NCBI GenBank assembly: GCA_009731425.1
Contig: AP018794.1
Span: 2,611,960 to 2,675,959, forward strand
Length of the DNA: 64,000 nt
DNA from: Lachnospiraceae bacterium KM106-2
GTDB lineage: Bacteria > Bacillota > Clostridia > Lachnospirales > Lachnospiraceae
Direction: 5' to 3'
Shown: positions 44,781-53,640 of the stretch, in pieces
Position numbering within the stretch: position 1 is the stretch's first letter
How the letters are laid out: every line of letters starts with the position of its first letter
Program-made: the position numbers and the translations under genes
The notes under the pieces: generated by a model
Told to the model about the DNA's origin: nothing
Databases searched by the model: none
What the model saw: only the letters and a program-made list of their open reading frames with translations

Positions 44781-46541
44781 ATGAAGTTAAGTAAAAAATT
44801 CTTTCTCATATTTTTTACGACTACATTAATCCCTCTCCTCATCATTACCTCAATTTTTTACTTTCGATATCAGCGTTACTCCAATAAGCAAATGAATGAT
44901 TATTGCAGTAATGTAATCGAAAATGCAAGCGATGAAGCAAATCAGGTTTTAGACGAAGTCTCAAAAGCTGCATCGTACTTCTCCTTTTATTCAACTGATA
45001 ATAGAACCTCTCCCTCTATTGTCAATACGTTGAAAAAATTTTCAAAAAAGGATTCCCACTATACTAGTTATGACATTTATAATGCAACCAAAAATATTGA
45101 ATACATATCCCAAAATGTACTCTATTCCAATTCCTTTATCTATGGAATCTATATCTTTACTCCCGCCGGACCAGTGATCGGACATAGTACGCATGAAAAT
45201 GGTGAAGTCTTATTAAATTACTCTCCATCCAATGACAAATGGTTCAAATTCGTTGATACAAGTCCGGATAATACCATGTATGTCAGCGATGCCTCTGTTC
45301 ATTCCATGTTTACTGGTCACAAACAAAGCATCTTCTTTGCGAAGAAGCTCAAATCCGTCTATGATCATAAAACATTAGGCGTCTTAGTCATTGATTGCAA
45401 AACCTCTCTCTTTGACTTTAGTAATGTTACTACTTACTCTGATATTACTGCGTTCCAGATCATCAATTACTATACCAACTCCAATATCTACTGTAGCTCC
45501 TCTCTAAAGCAGGATGCACTTCTACATAGCAATACAGAATCGAAGAAAAAGGCTTTGTCACTTCCCTGCCTTGTCTTTTCCTGCACCGTGGATTATTCCG
45601 AACTCGCTACTAAAATGCATCTTACCGATACCCTGATCATCACCACTCTGATCATCAGTATCCTCGGTATCTTAATTACTGCGATCCTCATTTCCCGCTA
45701 TCTTACTACCCCTATCTCTATTCTCAGCAATACGATGACCGCCCAGTCCCATCCCGTTATGACCCACTCCAGTCCCTATCTAAAACGGAATGACGAAATT
45801 GGTATTCTCTACAATGAATATAACAATATGGTACAGAAATTGGATGACTATATTCAGAACGAATATCAAGCTAAACTTCTGCTTCTAAATTCACAGTTGA
45901 AATCGCTAGAATCACAAATTAATGTACATTTTCTATTCAATACGTTAGAAACCATTAATAGTAAAGCAGAACTAGATGGATCGGAGGCAATCGCTTCTAT
46001 GGCACTCTCCCTTGGTAATATGCTGCGTTATTCCATCTATACTAATAGTGAATTAGTTTTACTACGAGAGGAACTTTCTCAAGTACATGATTATATTAAA
46101 ATTCAATCGATCCGATATCGTCACGAATTCACCTATGAAGAACGGATTCCTGATAGCCTGCTCAATACCTATACGTTAAAACTGATTCTCCAGCCCGTCG
46201 TGGAAAATGCGGTTCTTCATGGCATCATTCCTAATATGGATCAACGTCATGGGCTTATTTCACTGACGATCTACGAGGAGGATCACTGTCTCTATATGAA
46301 GGTTACCGATAATGGACAAGGAATGGATGAAATCCGATTAGAGGAACTAAGGAATCAATTACAGACTTCCATTCAATTAGAAAATATCGGACAGAAAGGT
46401 CGAAAACATATCGGATTAAAGAATATTCAATCAAGAATCGTAATCTATTATGGCATTGGCTATGGGATCTCCATTGAAAGTACTGAAACCATAGGAACTA
46501 CTATCACACTGAAATTACCTCTTATGGAAAGGAGTGTTTAA
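44781..46541 (+). CDS. Sensor histidine kinase, YesM/LytS-like type
   Basis: 586 residues. The first transmembrane helix is at about 7-27, an extracellular sensor follows (30-275), the second transmembrane helix is near 283-305 (IITTLIISILGILITAILIS), and a HAMP domain follows. The His_kinase motif reads SLESQINVHFLFNTLETI with the phospho-accepting His383. The usual Pro of QINPHF is Val here. The GHKL ATP-binding domain has QPVVENAVLHGI, the DNGQGM loop and IGLKNIQSRI. Such kinases sense sugars or their binding proteins and phosphorylate a YesN-type regulator, here the next gene, starting one base after the stop. AGGAGG precedes the ATG. Confidence 0.93.
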   Translation: MKLSKKFFLIFFTTTLIPLLIITSIFYFRYQRYSNKQMNDYCSNVIENASDEANQVLDEVSKAASYFSFYSTDNRTSPSIVNTLKKFSKKDSHYTSYDIYNATKNIEYISQNVLYSNSFIYGIYIFTPAGPVIGHSTHENGEVLLNYSPSNDKWFKFVDTSPDNTMYVSDASVHSMFTGHKQSIFFAKKLKSVYDHKTLGVLVIDCKTSLFDFSNVTTYSDITAFQIINYYTNSNIYCSSSLKQDALLHSNTESKKKALSLPCLVFSCTVDYSELATKMHLTDTLIITTLIISILGILITAILISRYLTTPISILSNTMTAQSHPVMTHSSPYLKRNDEIGILYNEYNNMVQKLDDYIQNEYQAKLLLLNSQLKSLESQINVHFLFNTLETINSKAELDGSEAIASMALSLGNMLRYSIYTNSELVLLREELSQVHDYIKIQSIRYRHEFTYEERIPDSLLNTYTLKLILQPVVENAVLHGIIPNMDQRHGLISLTIYEEDHCLYMKVTDNGQGMDEIRLEELRNQLQTSIQLENIGQKGRKHIGLKNIQSRIVIYYGIGYGISIESTETIGTTITLKLPLMERSV

Positions 46542-46542
46542 A

Positions 46543-48099
46543 ATGTATACTTATCTGGTTGTTGATGATGAATACTACACCCGAAAGGGGATTATTAAGA
46601 AACTAGAATCCCTCTCCGATCAGATCACCTGTATCGGTGAGGCTGAGAACGGAACCTCAGCTTTAGAACAAATTGAACAAAAGAAGCCTGATATTGTGAT
46701 CACAGATATGCAAATGCCGGTCATGCATGGCAATAAGCTTCTCTTAACGTTAGCAGACTCCTATCCTAATATTCAGATTATTGTGATCAGCGGTTATAAA
46801 GATTTTGATTATGTAAAAAATGCTCTCTCTGCAAATGCTGTGAACTATATTTTAAAACCATTTAGTAAACAAGAACTCTGCGAGACGATGAAGAAAGCCA
46901 TCTCCAAAATCAAGTCATCTCAGACCTCTCACTTACAGATTGCTCTACATGAAGAAGAGATGGAGCAGCTTCACTATAAATATGACCTCAGTCTTCTACA
47001 AAATCTACTAATGGGTTTATCTGTCTCCGAAATTAAGATTACTTCAAAAAAACTATATTTTATCTCGCAAAATCATCAACACCTGGTCATTCAGCTTCAC
47101 TCCCTGTTACCATTACCCGATTCTCTGATCCAGACTTGCCTAATAGATTGTGGGATGTCCGAATTAGCTATCTATCTTCCCAATCCAAATAATGATGATA
47201 GTGGGTATCTCATCCTCTTCCTTCCTGAAACTGCTGCCGTATCCGTAAATAGTCTTTGCTCCAATTTTATCAACCAATTAAATCACCTAAATAGTAATTT
47301 AAAATCCTCTACCATTTATGGCATTAGTAAAATTCATCCTAATTTGATGCAGCTACATACTGCTTATTTAGAATCATGCCAAGCATTGAATCAGATGATG
47401 CCCAATAATGAAAAATCTATATTTGAATATAAGAAATTAGAAAATTCCATATTCGAATGGGACAAACAAGATGAATTTCTCTTTCGTTTAGAAGCTGGCG
47501 ATATTACTGCAGTACAAGCTCTGATAGAAGAACTATTTACGTTATATGAGAATACAAAAGACTGCAACACGCATGTGATCAAATATACTTTCTTTCAATT
47601 AGAAAATCAATTACATACCTTGATCTCCATCTATTTTGAACAGTCAATCTCTACTGAGTCAGCAAGTATCAATAATATCTTTCATTCCATTTATTTTCTA
47701 GAGGAATTAAAGAGCTATTACCTCCAATATTTTACTCAAATCGCATCCTTGCTCAAGTCCAAAAATGTATATGCCAGTAAGACTCTGATCGAGCAGGTAC
47801 AATATTATACAGAACACAATTATAATAAAAATATCACGCTTGAATTTTTATCTTGCTTATTTTATGTGAATCGCAGTTACCTAAGTCATGAATTTAAACT
47901 CAAAACCCAATTAAAGTACATCGACTACTTAAACGAGATTCGGATCCGCCACGCCAAAGATCTCTTGCAAAATACAGATAAAAAACTATATCAGATTGCC
48001 AAAAGTGTGGGATATGATAATGTGAAATACTTTTTCCGTGTATTCAAAAAATACACCGATCAAACACCTGAACAATATCGAGCTAGTTTCCGTATCTAA
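46543..48099 (+). CDS. Response regulator with AraC-type DNA-binding domain, YesN-like
   Basis: 518 residues. The receiver domain is clear: VVDDE acid pocket (Asp8-Asp9), phospho-acceptor Asp55 in IVITDMQMPV, ISGYKDF and ILKPFSKQ with the conserved Lys. A long helical middle region (150-400) separates it from the C-terminal AraC/XylS domain (ITLEFLSCLFYVNRSYLSHE, KKLYQIAKSVGYDNVKYFFR, ending TDQTPEQYR). The ATG at 46543 has AAGGAG eight bases upstream; an earlier in-frame GTG overlaps that site. It probably activates the divergent CUT1/GH106-like/GH3 operon, as YesN-type regulators do for neighbouring sugar genes. Confidence 0.93.
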   Translation: MYTYLVVDDEYYTRKGIIKKLESLSDQITCIGEAENGTSALEQIEQKKPDIVITDMQMPVMHGNKLLLTLADSYPNIQIIVISGYKDFDYVKNALSANAVNYILKPFSKQELCETMKKAISKIKSSQTSHLQIALHEEEMEQLHYKYDLSLLQNLLMGLSVSEIKITSKKLYFISQNHQHLVIQLHSLLPLPDSLIQTCLIDCGMSELAIYLPNPNNDDSGYLILFLPETAAVSVNSLCSNFINQLNHLNSNLKSSTIYGISKIHPNLMQLHTAYLESCQALNQMMPNNEKSIFEYKKLENSIFEWDKQDEFLFRLEAGDITAVQALIEELFTLYENTKDCNTHVIKYTFFQLENQLHTLISIYFEQSISTESASINNIFHSIYFLEELKSYYLQYFTQIASLLKSKNVYASKTLIEQVQYYTEHNYNKNITLEFLSCLFYVNRSYLSHEFKLKTQLKYIDYLNEIRIRHAKDLLQNTDKKLYQIAKSVGYDNVKYFFRVFKKYTDQTPEQYRASFRI

Positions 48100-48103
48100 G
48101 CAC

Positions 48104-48149
48104 AAAAGGTCATCTAGGAGGTTTTTTTCATCCTCCCAGATGACCTTTT
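48104..48149. terminator. Bidirectional terminator
   Basis: AAAAGGTCATCT...GGAGG pairs with CCTCC...AGATGACCTTTT around a T-rich loop. The flanks give TTTTC on the plus strand and TTTTG on the minus strand. It serves the convergent regulator and B-box genes. Confidence 0.88.
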
Positions 48150-48164
48150 CTTCATCATTTCAAA

Positions 48165-48605
48165 CTAAGATTGCTGTAACATGCTTTGTACTCGATTAAT
48201 CTTCTTAAGCTGAATGCCATATTTAATTAACGTATATGGTAAAGCAAACATTCCGATCATGATCGCTAAGAACAATTTCGTTAGATAATATACGAGCCAT
48301 CCCATGCCTGACATCCATAAGAATACATTTGGTGTAATTCGATTAAGTGCCTTCCAACCATAAGGAATACAGGCAAAATAAAATGCATATAATAAATTTC
48401 CGTTATAAATGAATCCCACAATAAATAATGCAATTGAGATTCCAATTGATTTTATGATCTTCTTTTTCTCGTCAGCAATCTCTATCTGAAAGCAATCCAT
48501 ACATTGTGGTACATTAAAGTTAGATGCACATTCCTTGCATAAAGCCTTTCCGCATGTTGTGCAGTAAGCTACTGCATCTCGATCTTTGTGATAAAAACAT
48601 TTCAT
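48165..48605 (-). CDS. B-box-type zinc-finger membrane protein
   Basis: 146 residues. The first 40 residues are a B-box-like zinc-binding domain: CFYHKDRDAVAYCTTCGKAL then CKECASN and PQCMDCF, with the Cys/His spacing expected for two Zn ions. Three membrane segments follow at about 53-70, 72-85 and 95-125. Such proteins are common in Clostridia but have no settled role. The domain is presumably cytoplasmic and may bind a partner protein. The gene is monocistronic. Confidence 0.8.
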   Translation of the reverse strand: MKCFYHKDRDAVAYCTTCGKALCKECASNFNVPQCMDCFQIEIADEKKKIIKSIGISIALFIVGFIYNGNLLYAFYFACIPYGWKALNRITPNVFLWMSGMGWLVYYLTKLFLAIMIGMFALPYTLIKYGIQLKKINRVQSMLQQS

Positions 48606-48703
48606 AATAACTACCTCTTTCGTTTTTTATTTTACTTCCTTTACTTTAAGAGAGTAGGGAACAACGAAAAAGGTTTCACTTTATTTAAAAATATTTTTAT
48701 TTT

Positions 48704-49546
48704 TTATTCTGCTGGTTCCCAAGATGCTAATTTCACTTTATTTTTTCCATTTGATTTCACACAATATCCTACGTATTTTCCATAATAAGATTGCGCATTT
48801 CCTTTACTAAGACCTTGTGTTATTACATAATTACCACATACTTGGTAACTATCCACTCCATTATAATATGTGATCACTACATTTTTCTTTTTTGTCTTAC
48901 GATTCATTCGATATAGTGTTTTTCCTTTATTTCCAATATAATATTGATAGTTTCCTACTGTAGTTGTCTTTCTCTGACTAAAGCTATTATTGGACGTATA
49001 TTTTCGTTTTACAGATTCTTTTCTACTTTGGGATCCATCTAAATTCATGGAATAATCTCCAATGTCTTCTGTATAAGAGAAACCTTCATAAACATCATAT
49101 GTTAACTTACATTTTGTATAATAGATTCTGTTTCCAATGATCATCGGATTATAACCACAAGCTAGTCTTTCTCTCTTCTTACCGTCTTTTGTAAAACGAT
49201 AAATGTATCTTTCACTTGCTGCTGTTCCATAAAACACATCCCAAGTCGCATAAATATAATTGCCTTTTACCGAAATATTATAAAATCCATTTGATTCTTG
49301 GCCATTGTATTTATAAGACACAATCTGTTTCTTCTTATTTGTCTTCGTATCTAATCGCATAATTCCCATACGAACACCTGACATTTCATATGCGTAATAA
49401 ATATAACGTCCTGATTTACATGCCATATCCGCACTGGTACCAACTTTTGTCTTTCCCTGTGCCACTGCTGGTATTGCAACGGATACTACCATTGCTAATA
49501 CTAACATTCCTATCATTGCTCTTACTTTTTGTGATAAAACTTTCAT
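48704..49546 (-). CDS. Secreted beta-propeller-like protein (DUF5050-like)
   Basis: 280 residues. A signal peptide lies at about 1-30 (RAMIGMLVLAMVVSVAIPAV, cleavage near AQGKT). The mature protein has repeated YIYYxY/YxxxGxxxIYRxxxDGKKK-type blades (GRYIYYAYEM, GNYIYATWDV, SERYIYRFTKDGKKR, NYQYYIGNKGKTLYRMN), which resemble DUF5050 propeller proteins. No catalytic residues are evident. I chose the ATG at 49546 because GGGAGAA lies eight bases upstream; an upstream in-frame start would add 24 residues before the signal peptide. The function is unknown, probably surface binding. Confidence 0.75.
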   Translation of the reverse strand: MKVLSQKVRAMIGMLVLAMVVSVAIPAVAQGKTKVGTSADMACKSGRYIYYAYEMSGVRMGIMRLDTKTNKKKQIVSYKYNGQESNGFYNISVKGNYIYATWDVFYGTAASERYIYRFTKDGKKRERLACGYNPMIIGNRIYYTKCKLTYDVYEGFSYTEDIGDYSMNLDGSQSRKESVKRKYTSNNSFSQRKTTTVGNYQYYIGNKGKTLYRMNRKTKKKNVVITYYNGVDSYQVCGNYVITQGLSKGNAQSYYGKYVGYCVKSNGKNKVKLASWEPAE

Positions 49547-49683
49547 ACTTAAATTCTCCCGTTTTCTTTCGTAACTTGAAATTTTCATCATTATACCATA
49601 TATTGAATCTAATTCCATAAAACAGTATAAAGTACGTAACTTAGCTAGTCAAACGAAAGAATAAATACTTTACCAGATAGCAT

Positions 49684-49737
49684 GAAAAATGGTGTTATCC
49701 TTAGTAATCTTATATACCAAGTACAACACCATTTTTC
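49684..49737. terminator. Hairpin with long loop
   Basis: GAAAAATGGTGTT (49684-49696) and AACACCATTTTTC (49725-49737) are exact inverted repeats separated by 28 bases. Both strands end in T-rich arms. It could end transcripts coming from the decayed island. Confidence 0.55.
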
Positions 49738-50017
49738 TTTCACTTTTATTACAGTAACTCTGGCCGAAAGAGGAATATCACATTATCTGCGATATCTTCC
49801 AATGTAAAAATAGCTCATGAAAACTGTAGCTTCTCTCTTTTCAGTTCTTCAATTACGATCTTTACTTTAATCTGAATAGTTCAGACAAGATAGCCTTAGC
49901 TATTTGATTGAAAATCATCACTTGGTTCATATAAGTAGGAATGAAGTTGTCAATGTACTGTCGAGTAGAAAAAATCTTACTTTATATCATCTGAAAGTAA
50001 GGGGTAATCCAGAATTT
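49738..50017. other. Non-coding stretch with a possible gene fragment
   Basis: No complete gene. On the minus strand a short frame at about 49862-49980 reads like protein (IDNFIPTYMNQVMIFNQIAK, then AILSELFRLK) and ends in a stop, but it has an upstream stop and no start signal. It is probably the tail of a lost gene. The surrounding bases show nothing else. Confidence 0.35.
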
Positions 50018-50302
50018 TCACGATATTAACCTCAATAAACCTGGTGCATATTTATTCCATTGAGATATACATAATTCACTATATTCCTTAGATTTTTTCG
50101 TTTCCCCTTTCTTAAGATATATTTCAGCTAACCATTGATAAGCATATCCAATATTAATTCGACTATTTAAGCTTTTCTCTTGCTTTAATATATTTAAAGA
50201 TTCTTCAAGCTTCTGTATTGCTTCATTATACATTCCCTTTTTCTGATAACATCTGGCTATATTTCCAAAGACGCTTGATGACTCCTCCTCTTTATTAAAC
50301 AT
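50018..50302 (-). pseudogene. C-terminal fragment of a TPR protein
   Basis: 94 codons encoding two to three tetratricopeptide repeats (FGNIARCYQKKGMYNEAIQK, GYAYQWLAEIYLKKGETKKS). No ribosome-binding site precedes its first ATG. Reading upstream in frame gives only four more plausible residues (IQLA) before the 18-base repeat at 50309, whose sequence contains a stop. So the 5' part of the gene was cut off at that repeat. The parent was probably a TPR-containing regulator or scaffold. I cannot tell which. Confidence 0.6.
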
Positions 50303-50308
50303 CGCAAG

Positions 50309-50393
50309 TTGGATCTATACTATAAAAGTGGACACAAAAAGTAACACTTGTTACAATAAAATTAGCTTTTAGAAGCTTAATAACAAAGTGTAG
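50309..50393. repeat. Left flank repeat of the decayed ABC island
   Basis: TTGGATCTATACTATAAA (50309-50326) is repeated exactly at 53188-53205. TAATAACAAAGTGTAG (50378-50393) recurs with one mismatch at 53471-53486. After it, GATACAAAACGTTGATTTT parallels GATACCAAAATGTCGAATTTT in the second copy. Both copies have the same orientation. They look like worn ends of insertion elements (short tandem motifs near a conserved tip). No transposase is left. Confidence 0.55.
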
Positions 50394-50488
50394 ATTTTTA
50401 GATACAAAACGTTGATTTTTTAACAGAACCCTTATAAAATAAGGGTTTGATGCACTTTTTCATACAAATTATTGATTTATATAATAAT

Positions 50489-51385
50489 TTACCACTCAAA
50501 AAAGGCTCTCCATCCGGTCCACACAGACCATTCACTGCATGGAATAAATGCTTGAAATCCCGCCATACTAATTCCACCTGCTGTAAGACTATCCGGCAGA
50601 TCAGCAATAGCCATCACTGTATACTCCTTTTTGTTACCATTTGGATATTGAATCGTCATCTTATCACCAGGCTTATAGCAACTTTCCCCTGTATCGCTCT
50701 CCACAAATCCACTTACCATGACATATCCACCCTTATTAAACTTTCTAATGTCAATCGTACCCTCTCTTGCTTCAAGCAGACGAATGACATAGGAATCTAG
50801 TCCATACAAATCTAAATTTATCGGCTTAATGCCTAATTTCATATCTTTGAGCTGATCTGACATAGGACTTGATTCAACAATATCCTGATTCATTATTCTA
50901 TCAAATTTCATTAATGCCTTCTTACTTAATCTATGATCTATCGTCCTCTTATAAGCCGCTCCATGATCTAAGACTCCATTTGTTTGATTCAATTTTTCAA
51001 TTTGTTTCTGATTTTTTGACATATCAGGAACATCCACATTAGAAGCGCTGAAAAATGACTCATCACTAATGATAAAATCAGTACAAATCATATCCTCTAC
51101 AAATTTATCTATTCTCATGCCAGCTGTAATCATACATACTATGCTCAATAACATCAAACTTAATGTAAATGAGATAATGATCCGGATTGCCTTTTTCCTT
51201 TCTCTCAATAGATTTTTAAATGCCATCGTATATATTTTAGTACTCGGCTTTTTCATTCTAAAATGTTTAAAAGGAACAACATCACCACTAAATTTTCTTG
51301 CTTCTATCGCAGTCATATTGACTGCCACTTTAGCCGGTTTGCTGCAACTAATTGAAACAGTTATAAATGAAAATACTATTAATAA
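50489..51385 (-). pseudogene. Second part of a broken FtsX/MacB-type ABC permease
   Basis: This frame continues the permease of 51379-52464: from 51385 it reads LLIVFSFITVSISCSKPAKV and on through AFKNLLRERKKAIRIIISFT, with one membrane helix followed by an extracellular domain. The join needs one extra base in a T-run, so a one-base deletion split the gene. The C-terminus is also lost. After MAGFQAFIP the frame runs into CSEWSVWTGWRAFFEW and stops next to the flank repeat, so the final three membrane helices expected in this family are missing. Not functional as it stands, unless the frameshift is a sequencing error, which would not repair the truncation. Confidence 0.7.
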
Positions 51386-52464
51386 ATAAAAATATAGATG
51401 CTGAATCCATTCATTTTTACTGATAACTGAAACAATGCTAATATCTTAGGTAATAATACTTCTGAAATTACATACCCCAATACAACACCTAATGGAATTG
51501 CTATCAGTGATATCGCGTATATTTCATTTCTGATTAATCGTTTGATTTCACCTTTTGAAAATCCAAGTGTTCGGAGCAATCCATAATATCTTGTATCATT
51601 TCTTATGGATATGTAAAACACATTATATATAATTAAATACCCAATGAAACCGACTACTACTAGCAATACACATAGTATAATAATTTCTGACTTCATACTA
51701 TTATCACTTGACTCATATATAGGATTTATATCATAATGATTTTTTTGTTTATCACACGTAGATTGGTTAATCAAGCTCGTCAAATCTTCTTGTAAATGAT
51801 GTGTATTTTGAAACTTTACTTCGACTGCCCCTAAACCAGCAGCAGAATCATTCATATCTGACTGTTCCTTTAGCTTCTTAGATAACTCATTTGATAATTC
51901 TTTCGAGATAAAAACACATTCTTTTTGTACTTCACACTTACTATAAATTCCCGATATGTAAAACTTCTGTTTGTAAGTAGAACCATTTATCCAATATGCT
52001 AATTCTACTTTTTGATTAATACCATACTTTATATTTTCTCTTTTAAAAAAATCTTTGGAAACAAGTATTTCATTCCTTTTTTGAGGAATCTTCCCCTCTA
52101 TGATATCAAAAAAGTTCCAATCTAACATCTGCTTTTGATCGTATCTAAGTTCAACGCCTAGATTTTTCTTTTTATCTAATATAAATCCGTAATGTATATA
52201 ATAACTTATCTGCTCTACCAATGAGTTATTTTTTAAAGAATCAAATTGTTTCTGTGTTACACCAGTAATGACAGCATGTCCAGTCCACCCATTTTTTCGA
52301 GCCTCAACTTCACTAAACCCATCTCTAAGGAGAAAAAATACTGAAAATACTGATGTGAACAAAATACTAGTTAGTACAATAGCTATAATAGCACATATGT
52401 TTCTAAACTTATTCTTTTTTAAATTATTACGAACTAGACGTTTCTCAATCATGCTATTCTTCAT
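51379..52464 (-). pseudogene. First part of the broken FtsX/MacB-type ABC permease
   Basis: 361 codons. A membrane helix lies at about 22-47, a large extracellular domain follows, and three helices are near 258-282, 306-330 and 335-355 (FtsX domain; SLIAIPLGVVLGYVISEVLL). It ends NGFSIYIFIY and a stop where the intact protein should continue. It overlaps the ATPase gene by 11 bases, so it was the permease of that exporter, of the bacteriocin/peptide-resistance kind. Full-length relatives are about 750-850 residues with a second FtsX domain. Confidence 0.75.
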
Positions 52465-53149
52465 TACTTACACCACCATCATAAATTACCTTACCATCTT
52501 CAATCCTTATGATGTAATTACACATTTGAGCAATCTTATCATTATGAGTAATCATAATAACCGTCTGACCTAGTTTTTTACTTGCTATTTGTAATAAATT
52601 AACCACCTCGGATGACGTCTTTGTATCAAGATTACCAGTAGGCTCATCTGCTAGTATAATTGCTGGCTTCATCAATATTGCTCTTGCAACTGCAACTCGC
52701 TGTTGTTGTCCACCAGATAACTGGCTAACCAAACAATCTTTTTTATCCAGAATATGCAAACCCTCCAATATCTTATCTATGTACTCTTCTTTTATTTTTT
52801 TCCTCTCTAGTTCTAATGGTAGAATAATATTCTCATATACATTCAATATAGGTACTAAATTGTAGTCTTGAAAGATTATGCCTATATTTTTTCTACGAAA
52901 TAAAGTCCTTTCTTCTTCATTCATAGACGAGATCTCTTGATTATTAACCCATATCTTACCAGATGTAGGAGTATCTAAGCCACCAACTAAATTTAGTAAG
53001 GTAGTTTTCCCACTCCCCGATGTTCCTACAATCGCAACAAGCTGACCTTTTTTTATACAAATATTTATATCCTGTAAAGCTTTCACCTTTACCGCTCCTG
53101 ATTGATAAGATTTATTTACTTTTTTTAAAACCACTATATTTTCTGTCAT
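52454..53149 (-). CDS. ABC transporter ATP-binding protein (MacB/LolD/SalX type)
   Basis: 231 residues, intact. Walker [11 protein letters not shown]-loop FQDYN, signature [15 protein letters not shown], Walker [14 protein letters not shown] and the H-loop VIMITHN are all present. This subfamily powers FtsX/MacB-type permeases that remove antimicrobial peptides or lipoproteins. Its partner permease, overlapping by 11 bases, is frameshifted and truncated, so the ATPase has no working partner in this window. The region is more A/T-rich than the neighbouring genes and flanked by direct repeats, which suggests acquisition. Confidence 0.88.
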   Translation of the reverse strand: MTENIVVLKKVNKSYQSGAVKVKALQDINICIKKGQLVAIVGTSGSGKTTLLNLVGGLDTPTSGKIWVNNQEISSMNEEERTLFRRKNIGIIFQDYNLVPILNVYENIILPLELERKKIKEEYIDKILEGLHILDKKDCLVSQLSGGQQQRVAVARAILMKPAIILADEPTGNLDTKTSSEVVNLLQIASKKLGQTVIMITHNDKIAQMCNYIIRIEDGKVIYDGGVSNEE

Positions 53150-53187
53150 AACTTTTTCCCTTCATTTGTAATAGATTATTTAATGTT

Positions 53188-53520
53188 TTGGATCTATACT
53201 ATAAATTAGACACTAGAAAAAGCTACTATTATGTCCGTTAATATAGATACTCATACTCACTAAGTTTTCAATAAATCTCTCATAATACTCTATCAACATT
53301 CAAGCAATAATCTTAGAATTCAAACTGGTATAAAAATTCTTTTCGTATTATAAAAGACCTTGACCTTTAGAAAATCTAAATCATTGTATATTTACCTTTG
53401 TGTAACTTTTATATACAATATTTTAATATTTAAACATATTATATCTCTAATTATTCATAGTTCTATAGCCTAATACCAAAGTGTAGGTATTTTGATACCA
53501 AAATGTCGAATTTTGAGCTA
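53188..53520. repeat. Right flank repeat of the decayed ABC island, with non-coding AT-rich stretch
   Basis: Contains the second exact copy of TTGGATCTATACTATAAA (53188-53205) and TAATACCAAAGTGTAG (53471-53486), the latter followed by GGTATTTTGATACCAAAATG, which has small internal inverted repeats. Between them lie 265 AT-rich bases with no gene. The two copies have the same orientation as those at 50309-50393, so the island is bracketed by direct repeats. Confidence 0.5.
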
Positions 53521-53589
53521 AACGCAGATAAAACAAGGCTTTGCAGGCAATATTACTTAATATATTCGCCATATTTCATTTTTTTCTAC

Positions 53590-53635
53590 AAAAAAGGCCC
53601 TCTTCGCGATCATTCCAGACCGTTCAGAGAACCTT
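53590..53635 (-). terminator. Terminator after the subtilisin-like protease gene
   Basis: On the minus strand AAGGTTCTCTGAACG pairs imperfectly with CGCGAAGAGGGCCTT and is followed by TTTTTTG. It lies just past the stop at 53641. Confidence 0.75.
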
Positions 53636-53640
53636 CCTTT

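Noticed and set aside
47391..47582. 63-codon minus-strand frame within the response-regulator gene
   Set aside because: Antisense to a well-supported YesN-type gene and without a ribosome-binding site.
50398..50607. 69-codon minus-strand frame
   Set aside because: It overlaps the end of the permease fragment in another frame and the flank repeat; no initiation signal and no family features.
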